Source: Megamonas funiformis
Lineage (GTDB): Bacteria; Bacillota; Negativicutes; Selenomonadales; Selenomonadaceae
Length of the DNA: 64,000 bases
Direction: 5' to 3'
Assembly (NCBI RefSeq): GCF_010669225.1
Contig: NZ_CP048627.1
Location: forward strand, 2,121,292-2,185,291
How positions within the stretch are numbered: the first letter of the stretch is position 1; each line of letters opens with the position of its first letter. Both the position numbers and the translations under genes were made by a program. Under the pieces are notes generated by a model. It was not told the DNA's origin, made no database searches, and saw only the letters and a program-made list of their open reading frames with translations. Below, piece after piece: positions 36,744 through 46,294 of this stretch.

Positions 36744-37757
36744 ATGATTATCGTTATGAAACCAGAGGCTACAACTGCTGAATTAGAGGCTGTAAAAAAT
36801 AAAATTACTGATGCAGGTTTAAATTTTCACCTTTCTCAAGGTTCTTCTCGTACTATAGTAGGTGTTATTGGTGATAAGAAAAAAATTGCTACACTACAAA
36901 TGAATAGTTTCGGTGGTGTAGAAAAAACTGTTTCCATCACTGAAAAATATAAATTAGTAAGCCGTGATTTTAAAAAAGAGGATAGCATTATTGATGTAAA
37001 TGGTGTTAAAATTGGTGGTGGTCATCTCGCTATCATGTCTGGCCCTTGTGCTGTTGAAAGCAAAGAACAATTGCTTGAAGCTGCTAAAGCTGTAAAAGCT
37101 TGTGGCGCACAATTTTTACGCGGTGGTGCATTTAAACCTCGTACTTCTCCATATGATTTCCAAGGATTAGCTGAAGAAGGTTTAAAAATGCTTCGTGAAG
37201 TAGCTGATGAAGTAGGTCTTAATGTTGTAACTGAAATCGTAAATATCAACGATTTAGATATGATTTGCAAATACGCTGATATGCTTCAAATCGGTGCTCG
37301 CAATATGCAAAACTTCCAATTATTAAAAGAAGTAGGTCATACAAATAAACCTGTACTTTTAAAACGCGGTCTTAGTGCTACAATCAGTGAATGGTTAAAT
37401 GCTGCAGAATACATCGCTAGCGGTGGTAATTACAATATCGTACTTTGCGAACGTGGTATTAGAACATATGAAACATTCACTCGTAATACTTTAGATTTAA
37501 GTGCTGTAGCTGCTGTTAAAGAATTATCTCATTTGCCTATCATCGTAGACCCCAGTCATGGTACTGGTCGTTGGCAAATGGTTCGCCCTATGGCTCGTGC
37601 TGCTATCGCTGCTGGTGCTGATGGCTTAATGATTGAAGTACATCCACATCCTGAAGTAGCTCTAAGCGATGGCGACCAATCACTTAAACCAGATAATTTT
37701 GCAGTTGTTATGCAGGAAGTTCGTCAAATTGCACAAATGATGGGGAAAACATTATGA
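36744..37757 (+). CDS. aroF: 3-deoxy-7-phosphoheptulonate synthase (DAHP synthase, AroF type with N-terminal regulatory domain)
   Basis: 337 residues: a ferredoxin-like ACT-type domain (1-70), as in the Thermotoga-type enzymes that tyrosine inhibits, then the KDO8P/DAHP barrel. MSGPCAVESKEQ, LRGGAFKPRTSPY, LLKRGLSAT and VDPSHGTGRW are signature stretches. It condenses PEP and erythrose-4-P, the first shikimate step. ATG at 36744 has AGGAGG upstream; the longer frame begins in the T-box terminator. Controlled by the T-box and overlapping tyrA by 4 bases. Confidence 0.95.
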   Translation: MIIVMKPEATTAELEAVKNKITDAGLNFHLSQGSSRTIVGVIGDKKKIATLQMNSFGGVEKTVSITEKYKLVSRDFKKEDSIIDVNGVKIGGGHLAIMSGPCAVESKEQLLEAAKAVKACGAQFLRGGAFKPRTSPYDFQGLAEEGLKMLREVADEVGLNVVTEIVNINDLDMICKYADMLQIGARNMQNFQLLKEVGHTNKPVLLKRGLSATISEWLNAAEYIASGGNYNIVLCERGIRTYETFTRNTLDLSAVAAVKELSHLPIIVDPSHGTGRWQMVRPMARAAIAAGADGLMIEVHPHPEVALSDGDQSLKPDNFAVVMQEVRQIAQMMGKTL

Positions 37758-38659
37758 ATACAGAAAAAACACCAAAATTACATTTAGCCATTTTAGGTGT
37801 AGGTCTTATCGGTGGTGCTTTCGGTATGGCACTAAAAGATAAATTACAAGATGATATCTTCATCACTGGTAATACTCGCACTGAAAAATCTTTACATGAA
37901 GCAAAAGCTTTAAAGGCAATTGATGAAGGTTTTTTAGACCCAATAGAATGTGTACAAGGTGCTGATATTATTTACCTCAGCACTCCTGTATTACAAATTG
38001 TACCTTTAGTAAAAAAAATATTACCACATTTAAAACCAGGCGCAATTTTAACAGATGCAGGCAGTACAAAATCTTTCATTGCCAAACAAATCATGGATTT
38101 ACTTCCTGAAAATATCTATTATGTAGCTGGTCATCCTATGACAGGACGTGAAAAAAGCGGTGTAACAGCTGCTCATAAGGATTTATTCAATAATAAATGT
38201 TATGTAATCGTCAAAGATACAGGTGCTCCAGCCAAAGTAGTTGAAAAAATCGTCAATCTAATAAAATTAACTAATGCTAATATTACAACTCTCACTTTAG
38301 AAGAACATGATAGATGTGCTTCTATCATCAGTCATATTCCTCATATTACAGCAGCTGCACTAGTTAATCTTTTAGATAAAAACCCTAACGATTTAGAATC
38401 TTGCATCACTCTTGCTGGTGGTGGATTTAAAGATACTACGCGCATTGCTTCCTCTAATGCTGATATGTGGGCAGATATATGTATCTCTAACAGTGAGCCT
38501 ATTATCGAACATCTATCACAACTTCAATCACTACTAAGCGGAGTAATCACTTCTATTGCCAAAAAAGACCGCCAAGCCATTCATGATTATTTTGTTGAAT
38601 CAAAAACAAGACGCGATATGATACTAGAAGAAACAAAGGACAAATATGATTTAATTTAG
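37754..38659 (+). CDS. tyrA: Prephenate dehydrogenase
   Basis: 301 residues: NAD(P)-binding GVGLIGGAFG (16-25) and a helical dimerisation domain. GHPMTGREKSG, HDRCASIISHIPHITAAAL and the GGGFKDTTRIASS stretch carry the conserved histidine and arginine of TyrA. It oxidatively decarboxylates prephenate on the way to tyrosine. No fused chorismate mutase or ACT domain is seen. The start overlaps the aroF stop (ATGA), so it shares the T-box control. Confidence 0.94.
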   Translation: MNTEKTPKLHLAILGVGLIGGAFGMALKDKLQDDIFITGNTRTEKSLHEAKALKAIDEGFLDPIECVQGADIIYLSTPVLQIVPLVKKILPHLKPGAILTDAGSTKSFIAKQIMDLLPENIYYVAGHPMTGREKSGVTAAHKDLFNNKCYVIVKDTGAPAKVVEKIVNLIKLTNANITTLTLEEHDRCASIISHIPHITAAALVNLLDKNPNDLESCITLAGGGFKDTTRIASSNADMWADICISNSEPIIEHLSQLQSLLSGVITSIAKKDRQAIHDYFVESKTRRDMILEETKDKYDLI

Positions 38660-38666
38660 GTGAAAA

Positions 38667-39563
38667 ATGCAACACAAAGCTTATAGTTTTCTAATTATCG
38701 CTTGTCTTCTATGGGGATTTCAACCTGTTACTATAAAAATAGTAACGCAAGAAATGAATATCTTAACGATAATTCCTCTTAGATTTCTTATTGTCAGTAT
38801 AATCTTATTCATTATCATGAAAATAACAAATGAAAAAAATTTTTTACCACCCAAAAAATCTCTATTAACTTTATTCCTAATGGGATTTTTTGGCATTACA
38901 GTAAGTAACGGCATTCAATTCACAGGACTACAATATTCCTCTGTTGGTAATATGACATTAATCAGTACCACAGCTCCTGTCATCACTGTTATTTTAGCTA
39001 GAATTTTTCTTAATGAACGTTTAAATTTAATTCAAATAATAGGTATAATAATTTCTTTTTTTGGTACCTTATACCTATTGAGTGGAGGTACACTTTCCAC
39101 ATTTACCCAAATGAATTTTAACAAAGGAGATATTTATTTCTTCATCGGTGAAGTAGCTTGGGTCATATATATTTTACTTAGTATTCCTATACTCAAAAAA
39201 ATATCAGTATTATCAGCCACTGCTTGGTCTGGATTATTCGGCTCTATTTTGACAGCACTATTTGCCCACTATAGTGTAGGCTTACAAATAGTTCCATTAT
39301 CCACTCTTGGTATTTATTCATTCTTATTTATCATTTTAGGTGGCGGTATAACTGCTATGATTTGCTGGAATTTAGGCACTAAAAAAGTAGGAGCTAGTAA
39401 TTCTGCTATATTTTTGAATTTATTACCTGTAGTAGGTATTATTTCTGCATATTTTACCTTGAATGAACCGATTACTCTGCAAAAAATTTTAAGTGGTATC
39501 TTTATTATTTTAGGCGTATATATAACGACTCATAGCCACAAATTTATCAAGAAATCTAACTAA
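38667..39563 (+). CDS. EamA/DMT-superfamily permease
   Basis: 298 residues, ten membrane helices in two EamA repeats; CLLWGFQPVTIKIV and LQYSSVGNMTLISTTAPVI in the first, GEVAWVIYILLSIPI in the second. It begins 7 bases after tyrA with AGGTGA upstream and lies within the T-box transcript, so it may move an aromatic amino acid or precursor; this is inferred only from position. Confidence 0.82.
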   Translation: MQHKAYSFLIIACLLWGFQPVTIKIVTQEMNILTIIPLRFLIVSIILFIIMKITNEKNFLPPKKSLLTLFLMGFFGITVSNGIQFTGLQYSSVGNMTLISTTAPVITVILARIFLNERLNLIQIIGIIISFFGTLYLLSGGTLSTFTQMNFNKGDIYFFIGEVAWVIYILLSIPILKKISVLSATAWSGLFGSILTALFAHYSVGLQIVPLSTLGIYSFLFIILGGGITAMICWNLGTKKVGASNSAIFLNLLPVVGIISAYFTLNEPITLQKILSGIFIILGVYITTHSHKFIKKSN

Positions 39564-39567
39564 AAGA

Positions 39568-39614
39568 AAAAGACGATATCAAGATGATTTTATTCATCAA
39601 GACATCGCCTTTTT
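39568..39614. terminator. Hairpin between the DMT gene and lacZ
   Basis: Imperfect stem: AAAAGACGATATCAAGATGA (39568-39587) with the complementary segment 39594-39614, ending in a T-run. It closes the aroF transcript and perhaps lacZ. Confidence 0.6.
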
Positions 39615-39630
39615 TATTTATCTAATTTAA

Positions 39631-42600
39631 TTAAATACCTTTAAATTCAAAGGAGAAATGTTTATCTTCGTTTTTAGTAATATATTCATCAAGAGTTGGT
39701 GCACCCCAAGAATCATCACCGCCAACACCGTACATACCAGCAGAAGCTCTAACTACTGTATGATGTGGTCTAGCTAAATCATAATGATGTCTAGCATTTT
39801 CAAGTTCATGTGGATTGTATGGAAGAGCAGAAGCTTCAAATGGAGTTGCAGAAGAAATTCTAACACCTCTACCGCGTCTATCTGTTACTTCAAACCAACG
39901 AACATCACAATGATTTCCACATTCTTGTGGTACTAAATATGGCTGAATTTCATCTTGTGTTGTAGTAGTGAAGATGCCTAATTTGCCACCTTCTTTACGG
40001 TCAATATAATTATCACATGGACCTAAACCATAGTATTTGATTTGGTCATAATCAACTGGAAGTGTAAAGAGCATACCAAAATCAGGAATAGCAGGAAGAC
40101 CTTCTACTTTTTTGTAATCCATATCAACTTTAACAACGCCATCACCTGTAACAGTATAAGTTACTACTACATGAGCTACTGGTCTTGTTGCGAGTTCATA
40201 AGTATATTTTACAGTTGCAGATTCAGTACCATTTTCAGATACTTGCATATCTACGCATTTAGTGTACATACTTGCTAATTTCCATTGAGCTGTATCAAAT
40301 GGCATACCACAACCATTATCATTGTCGATAGGTGCTCTCCAGAAATTCATTTTAGGGAATTCTTCAATGAGTTCTACACCATTATATTTATAAGAAGTAA
40401 GCATTTTTCTATCAGCAGAGAACATAACGCTGAAGCCTTCGCCTTTTACGCCAATATTGAAATCGGATTTAACGACTTTAATTGGAGCTACTGCTTTTTT
40501 ATCTGCTTTGCCTTCTTTTGTGAATACATATTGACCGAAAGCTACTTCATGACCACAATTTGCCCAAATAGTTGCTTGTTTTAATACTAAAGAAGCTGTA
40601 ACTACATATTCGCCTGCACCAAATGTAGGTAATGTATAAGCTACTTCACCTGTTTGACCTGCATTGATATCAGCAGTTAATTTTTTCTGCCAAACATTTT
40701 TACCATTTTTAGCTAAAGCAATAATTAAATCATAATCACTTGTATTTGTGAATAAAGATTTATTGATGATTTTTACACCAGTTTCACTTGGAACGAGTGT
40801 GAAGTTTTGATAATTGAATTTAACTTCTTGTAATTTAGAAGTTGGTGCATGATCTGCAAATACGATACCATTACCAGAGAAGTTATAATCACATGGTCTA
40901 TCGCCAAAATCGCCACCATAATTCATTACATCATTGCCATATAAATCTCTAGTCCAGATAGCTTGGTCTGCAAAGTCCCAAATAAATCCGCCTTGATATA
41001 ATGGTTCTTCATCAGTTAAATCAGTGTATTTATGCATACCACCATTACTGTTACCCATAGAATGAGTATATTCACAGCAAATAAATGGTTTTTCTCTATA
41101 TTTAGATAAGAATTCTTTTATCTGTGCTACTTTTGTATACATCTGGCTTTCCATATCGCTTGTGCCATCATAACGACGTTCATCAGGCATAGCCAATACC
41201 ATTTTTCCACTTGCTTCATTAACGCGGTCCCAGCAAATGCTTTCATAGTGAACTAAACGAGATGGGTCAGCTTTACGGAAGTATTCAGACATATCATAGA
41301 TATTTTTACCACCATAAGATTCATTACCGCAAGACCAAATAATGATACTAGCATGGTTTTTATCGCGTTCAAGCATAGATTTTGCTCTATCCAATACAGC
41401 TTCATGCCAATGTGGATGATCATTTGGTACAGTGTTTTTATCACAGCGTACACTTCCGCGAATTTGCCAAGAACCATGTGTTTCCATATTTGTTTCATCA
41501 ATTACATAGAAACCATAGATATCGCAAAGTTCATATAATTTACTGTTATTTGGATAGTGAGATGTTCTGATAGCATTGATATTATTTAATTTCATAATAT
41601 CTAAATCATGAGCGATTTTGCTTTCAGGAATAGCACGTCCATAGTAGCAATCGAATTCATGGCGGTTAACACCTTTAAATACAATGCGTTTACCATTGAT
41701 TTTCATGATATTGCCGTCCATTTTAAATTCTCTAAAACCAATATTTTGTGGAATGATTTCTACTACATTATCATTTTCATCTTTTACAGTGAAAGTAGCT
41801 TTATAAAGATTTGGATATTCTGCGCTCCAAAGTTTTACGTTTTCAACGTCTGCTGTAAATACGCTTGTAGCACCTGTAATTTCTTGAACTGTGTCAATTA
41901 CTACATTTTCTTCATTATCTACTAATTTAACTGCTAATTTTTTAGCATTTTCATTGTTCCATTTAAAATCAATAGATAATTTACCATCTTTATAATTATT
42001 GCAAGGAGTTGCATGAATGAATAAATCATCAACATGAACTTGTGGTTTTGTATAAAGATATACATCGCGATAAATACCGCTAAAGCGCCAGAAATCTTGG
42101 TCTTCAAGCCAGCTAGCGGAGCTGAAACGATAAACCTGTACTGCTAATTTATTTTCACCTTCAACGAGATAAGGTGTTAAATCAAATTCTGATGGTGTAC
42201 AGCTATCTTCGCTATAGCCTACAAATTTGCCATTGAGCCATAAAGCCATTGCACTATCTACGCCCTGGAAAGATACAAATACTTCATTCCAGCCTTGTGG
42301 CACTGTAAAATATTTTACATAAGATGCGATTGGATTATTTTCTGTAGGAATTTCGCCTTCGTTTAATTCTTCATGACCGTCCCAAGGATAAGCTACATTT
42401 GTATATTGAGGTTTGCCGTAACCTTCCATTTGAATATGTGCTGGAACACGAATTGTATCCCAAATTTTGCAGTTATAATCTGCTTTTTCAAAACCTTCAA
42501 TACGAGATGCTAAATTTTTTGCATAAGAGAAATACCATAATCCATTTAAAGATTGACGCATGGACATTTCTTCATTGAGCATTTCTTCTTCATTAGCATA

Positions 42601-42690
42601 ATAATGATGGTCGCTATGTGCAGGTAGACGATTATCTGCAAAATATGTTGAGTCTGCCAATTTGCTTATATCAAAAATCTTTTCTTCCAT
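39631..42690 (-). CDS. lacZ: Beta-galactosidase, GH2 (LacZ type)
   Basis: 1019 residues, the full five-domain E. coli-type enzyme: sugar-binding jelly roll (GVDSAMALWLNGKFVGYSED), Ig-like domain, barrel and the C-terminal Bgal small-chain domain. Acid/base glutamate in WSCGNESYGG (E457) and nucleophile in CCEYTHSMGNS (E540) correspond to E. coli E461 and E537. No signal peptide, so intracellular; it splits lactose or short galacto-oligosaccharides. ATG at 42690 follows GAGGTG. It lies downstream of the galactanase operon but has its own promoter and operator. Confidence 0.96.
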   Translation of the reverse strand: MEEKIFDISKLADSTYFADNRLPAHSDHHYYANEEEMLNEEMSMRQSLNGLWYFSYAKNLASRIEGFEKADYNCKIWDTIRVPAHIQMEGYGKPQYTNVAYPWDGHEELNEGEIPTENNPIASYVKYFTVPQGWNEVFVSFQGVDSAMALWLNGKFVGYSEDSCTPSEFDLTPYLVEGENKLAVQVYRFSSASWLEDQDFWRFSGIYRDVYLYTKPQVHVDDLFIHATPCNNYKDGKLSIDFKWNNENAKKLAVKLVDNEENVVIDTVQEITGATSVFTADVENVKLWSAEYPNLYKATFTVKDENDNVVEIIPQNIGFREFKMDGNIMKINGKRIVFKGVNRHEFDCYYGRAIPESKIAHDLDIMKLNNINAIRTSHYPNNSKLYELCDIYGFYVIDETNMETHGSWQIRGSVRCDKNTVPNDHPHWHEAVLDRAKSMLERDKNHASIIIWSCGNESYGGKNIYDMSEYFRKADPSRLVHYESICWDRVNEASGKMVLAMPDERRYDGTSDMESQMYTKVAQIKEFLSKYREKPFICCEYTHSMGNSNGGMHKYTDLTDEEPLYQGGFIWDFADQAIWTRDLYGNDVMNYGGDFGDRPCDYNFSGNGIVFADHAPTSKLQEVKFNYQNFTLVPSETGVKIINKSLFTNTSDYDLIIALAKNGKNVWQKKLTADINAGQTGEVAYTLPTFGAGEYVVTASLVLKQATIWANCGHEVAFGQYVFTKEGKADKKAVAPIKVVKSDFNIGVKGEGFSVMFSADRKMLTSYKYNGVELIEEFPKMNFWRAPIDNDNGCGMPFDTAQWKLASMYTKCVDMQVSENGTESATVKYTYELATRPVAHVVVTYTVTGDGVVKVDMDYKKVEGLPAIPDFGMLFTLPVDYDQIKYYGLGPCDNYIDRKEGGKLGIFTTTTQDEIQPYLVPQECGNHCDVRWFEVTDRRGRGVRISSATPFEASALPYNPHELENARHHYDLARPHHTVVRASAGMYGVGGDDSWGAPTLDEYITKNEDKHFSFEFKGI

Positions 42691-42733
42691 AAATAAATAA
42701 CACCTCATTTTTATTTTCGAAAAATATTTTTAT

Positions 42734-42781
42734 CGTAAACGTTTACATTGAAATTTAAACTAAAAATAATTAAATTATCAA
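42734..42781 (-). promoter_or_regulatory. lacZ promoter and LacI/CcpA-type operator
   Basis: Minus strand TTGATA (42776-42781), 17-base spacer, TTAAAT (42753-42758). A perfect palindrome GTAAACGTTTAC (42735-42746) covers the expected transcription start and matches the catabolite-responsive element / LacI-family core TGTAAACGTTTACG. Confidence 0.65.
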
Positions 42782-42879
42782 AAATTTTTTTCTTATTATA
42801 CATTTAATTATATACTAATATTATCAAAAAAAATATAAGATGTTGAACTATAAATTATAAGATTTAGAAACAAAAAAAA

Positions 42880-42901
42880 GGAGAAGTTATCTAACTTCTC
42901 C
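42880..42901 (-). terminator. Terminator of the galactanase operon
   Basis: GGAGAAGTT (42880-42888) and AACTTCTCC (42893-42901), 4-base loop, followed on the minus strand by eight T; 22 bases after the galactanase stop. Confidence 0.88.
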
Positions 42902-42922
42902 AAAAATAATTTTATTAGGATT

Positions 42923-44797
42923 TTATTTTTGAACATAAAATTCTATATCATCTATAGAACCCCATGTGTCAGGTCTACCATTTAAAATGAAGCCAATTTC
43001 TACTTCACCATTTTTAACCTCAATATTTTTAATTGAAGTCTGATGCCATCTATTCCAGCCATCATCTTTGATATCAGTAGTCATTTCTACACCATTTTGT
43101 TTTACAAATAATTGATATTTGGAAGCTAAACCATTTCCTTGTGTCCAACAAGATAAAGTATATTTTCCATCAGAAAGACCTTTTAATTTTTGTTTAATAA
43201 TCACATTAAATGGTTTATTATTCCAATAGTGCATAGCACATTTATCACGTACATCTCCTTGATTCCAAGCTAAATTTATTGCTGAACTATCACCTACAAT
43301 ATCCCAGCCATTTAATGTTTCATTTTCAAAATTACCATTTAAGACTAAATTCATTTTATTTTTTACTTCAATATTAGCTATAGCCTTTTGTGCTAATCCT
43401 TCCACAGTTCCTGATATCGTATAATTACCAGGTTTTGCAAAAATTGGTTTGGCAACATCCCATTTAACAGACATATTTTTTACTGCATCATTAGAATAAA
43501 CCACACCTACTGTCTGTGGTAAATCTACATTACTATATAAACTAACATCTTTTACATCAACTGTATTTATCGCTGTAACTTGTGGCTCTATATACTGATT
43601 ATTTGGGTCTGATACTAAGTTAAATGTATCCATAGATTCAAGTGCATTTCCCTTTGTATCAAATAATGTTAAATTATCCCAACCATTACCACCACCATTA
43701 GACTTCCAACCTACTTTTTCATTGATAACCCAATCTGGAGCCCAATAAAATATCCCCAACCCACGATTATCATTTACACTAGCAACAGTTGCCATAACGT
43801 CACGCAATCCTGTTGCTTGTCCTTGCACTGTAGCTTTATAACCACTGACTTTTTCTTCATTTGTTCCAAAATTATTTTTCTCAAAATCGGCATCTTCTAA
43901 AGTATAACCAAAAGCAGTTTCTACAGCTATTACATCTTTATTATATTTGGCACTAACATCATTCATTGTATTTTTTAAATCGTCCATTGTACCATGCCAA
44001 AATGGATAAAATGACATACCAATTATATCAAAGTCATTCACTTTATTTTTTACAATTAAATTATCAAAAAAAGTATGATATAAATTTACATCTACACCAG
44101 CTAAATGTATCATTGTCTTAACTTTATTATCTTTATCATTATCATGTACAGCTTGTAAACCTGCATTTAATAATTTTGCTAAGAATTTATATCCATTAGG
44201 ATTATCCTCTGTAAGTTGTGCTTCTGGCCATAACATCCCATTATTTAGCTCATTGCCTACTTGTACCATATCTGGTGTTACACCTTGAGCATTAAAATCT
44301 TGCATTACTTTAGCAGTATAAGCATAAACATCATCTACTAATTTATCACCACTATCATTTTTCCAAGCATCTGGTTTTTTCTGTTGACCTGGGTCCACCC
44401 AAAAATCACTGTAATGAAAATCTACAAGAACTTTCATACCTAAAGCTTTAGCCCGTTTTGCCATTTCAATAGCCTTAGCTTCATCTGTATTACCACCGCC
44501 GACACCTTCTGGTCCTACGACATATGGATTATTCCAAATACGAACACGAATCCAATTTACACCATGATTTTTTAAAATAGTGAGTCCATCTTGTTCTATG
44601 CCATTATCATAAAATTTAGTACCATTTCGTTCTAATTCTGGCATAATAGAAACATCCGCACCCTTGATAAAATCCGTAGATAAATTTTCTATAGGATTTA
44701 CTTGTACTGCTGCTAGTGCTGTAAACGGTAAGGAACAAGAAATCATTGTAGCTGTTATTGCTGACAAAATTACTTTTTTTAATTTATTATTTTTCAT
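42923..44797 (-). CDS. Secreted endo-beta-1,4-galactanase, GH53 with C-terminal carbohydrate-binding module
   Basis: 624 residues: signal peptide (1-30), GH53 barrel (about 43-405), an Ig-like bacterial domain (about 415-475, ending IANIEVKN) and a jelly-roll module (478-624, NGNFENETLNGW onward) resembling galactan-binding CBM61. Acid/base E183 in VGNELNNGML and nucleophile E293 in IAVETAF are present. It cuts beta-1,4-galactan of pectin side chains into oligosaccharides outside the cell. Last gene of the permease-GH35-porin-galactanase operon, 17 bases after the porin gene. Confidence 0.93.
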   Translation of the reverse strand: MKNNKLKKVILSAITATMISCSLPFTALAAVQVNPIENLSTDFIKGADVSIMPELERNGTKFYDNGIEQDGLTILKNHGVNWIRVRIWNNPYVVGPEGVGGGNTDEAKAIEMAKRAKALGMKVLVDFHYSDFWVDPGQQKKPDAWKNDSGDKLVDDVYAYTAKVMQDFNAQGVTPDMVQVGNELNNGMLWPEAQLTEDNPNGYKFLAKLLNAGLQAVHDNDKDNKVKTMIHLAGVDVNLYHTFFDNLIVKNKVNDFDIIGMSFYPFWHGTMDDLKNTMNDVSAKYNKDVIAVETAFGYTLEDADFEKNNFGTNEEKVSGYKATVQGQATGLRDVMATVASVNDNRGLGIFYWAPDWVINEKVGWKSNGGGNGWDNLTLFDTKGNALESMDTFNLVSDPNNQYIEPQVTAINTVDVKDVSLYSNVDLPQTVGVVYSNDAVKNMSVKWDVAKPIFAKPGNYTISGTVEGLAQKAIANIEVKNKMNLVLNGNFENETLNGWDIVGDSSAINLAWNQGDVRDKCAMHYWNNKPFNVIIKQKLKGLSDGKYTLSCWTQGNGLASKYQLFVKQNGVEMTTDIKDDGWNRWHQTSIKNIEVKNGEVEIGFILNGRPDTWGSIDDIEFYVQK

Positions 44798-44814
44798 AAA
44801 CTACACACCTTTTA

Positions 44815-46251
44815 TTAGAAACTATAATTAAGTGCTAAATTATACATATCATAATAATCAGAGAACCCTGAGTAATTACTATCATATGGACGCAATTTAT
44901 ACCAGTTAAATTCCAAATTAGTATTATCCGCAAGCATATAACTAATACCTAATCCATAACCTTTTTCACCATTACCACCAAGACCATCACCACCTGGAGT
45001 GTTTAAAATGTGTGCCCAACCAGTAGAATCTACACTATAATTTCCTAAGCTCATATAATCAGCATAAACTTTCCAAGTATCTTTGGTATCCCATTTCAAA
45101 TTACCATAAGTAAGTCTAGTCCACCAACCATTTTTTTGTGCTCCATCTGGAAGACCTGATGCTCTATTAGTTACAGCTTCTGCTGTTAAATTCCATTTGT
45201 CACTGAGTTGTGTGTTAATACCATAAGCAATTTGCTCTAACATATATGGATTTTCACTTGATTCAATCCAATTCCATTGATTTTTATGATTATTATACAA
45301 TGTATTTTCATTACTATTTGTTTTTAAATAACCTAAAGTAAATTTAGTATTATCATCTACTCCAATCTGTGCATTAGCAATAAAAGCATTCATAGAATAA
45401 TCTTTCCAATTTTCCGCAGTTAAATTTCCCCATCCTGCAGAAATAAGCGAATTATTTCCCAAATCTTGAGTTACCATAATACCATCAACTGGATTATCCC
45501 ACCAAATAAGACCTTGCCCAATATTTAAATTCTGACGACCTAAGGTTACAGATGTATCCATCTGTTTCCAAGTCAATGCTAATAAATCTAAATTTGCACT
45601 ACCATGTGCTCCACTATCACCATTATTAGTATATCCATTATCATCATTAGTCGTATTTTCTAATTTTACTCTACCTAAAACAGATAAATTCTCATCTGGT
45701 TCTGCATAAAAACCTAAACGTAAACGTTCTTGAATACGATTACTTCTTTTATCTTTTCTATCTTTATCAGCTACATTAGCTGTATAACCCTTTGGAGTAT
45801 CAGCTTTATAATTTGTTTGATAACGAATACGTGCATCACCAAACCACTTAATTTTTCCATTGTCGAAGAAATTATTTATAGCTTGTGGCTCTTCTTTTAC
45901 TGGCGCTGGTTCTGCTGGCATTACCATCATAATCTTTAATTCATTACTATACTCTTGTTGTAATTTATTGAGTATTACTTTATCTTCTGCTGTTGCTCTA
46001 TTTTCATTTGCCATTGCTCTAGCTACAAATTGTGCTAAATCATAACGAGCCACCACTTTTTTATCATGAAAATCTGTCAAATTATAACCATCTACTAGAC
46101 CTGTTTCTACTAAATGTTCCACTGCTGTATATGCCCAATAATCTTTAGGTACTGTAGCAAAAGGGTTTTCACTAGCAAAAGCTGTAGAATTAATCATTGT
46201 TCCAGCTATAGCTAATGAACATAATAATTTTTTATTTAATATATAACTCAT
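44815..46251 (-). CDS. Outer-membrane porin with N-terminal SLH domain
   Basis: 478 residues: signal peptide (to about AFAS, 27), one S-layer-homology domain (PKDYWAYTAVEHLVETGLVDG... ARYDLAQFVARAM), a short coiled stretch, then a beta-barrel of alternating aromatic/polar strands that ends in NLALNYSF with the C-terminal phenylalanine of outer-membrane proteins. This OmpM-type design tethers the outer membrane to cell-wall polymers in Negativicutes. Position between GH35 and galactanase suggests it admits galacto-oligosaccharides, doing the job SusC does in Bacteroides. Confidence 0.9.
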   Translation of the reverse strand: MSYILNKKLLCSLAIAGTMINSTAFASENPFATVPKDYWAYTAVEHLVETGLVDGYNLTDFHDKKVVARYDLAQFVARAMANENRATAEDKVILNKLQQEYSNELKIMMVMPAEPAPVKEEPQAINNFFDNGKIKWFGDARIRYQTNYKADTPKGYTANVADKDRKDKRSNRIQERLRLGFYAEPDENLSVLGRVKLENTTNDDNGYTNNGDSGAHGSANLDLLALTWKQMDTSVTLGRQNLNIGQGLIWWDNPVDGIMVTQDLGNNSLISAGWGNLTAENWKDYSMNAFIANAQIGVDDNTKFTLGYLKTNSNENTLYNNHKNQWNWIESSENPYMLEQIAYGINTQLSDKWNLTAEAVTNRASGLPDGAQKNGWWTRLTYGNLKWDTKDTWKVYADYMSLGNYSVDSTGWAHILNTPGGDGLGGNGEKGYGLGISYMLADNTNLEFNWYKLRPYDSNYSGFSDYYDMYNLALNYSF

Positions 46252-46294
46252 AAGTTAAAACCTCTCTAAACCAAATATATTCTTATGCTCAAAG

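Noticed and set aside
40042-41925. Several short plus-strand frames opposite lacZ
   Set aside because: Cys/Tyr/Phe/Ile-rich translations of the complementary strand of a well-conserved gene; shadows.
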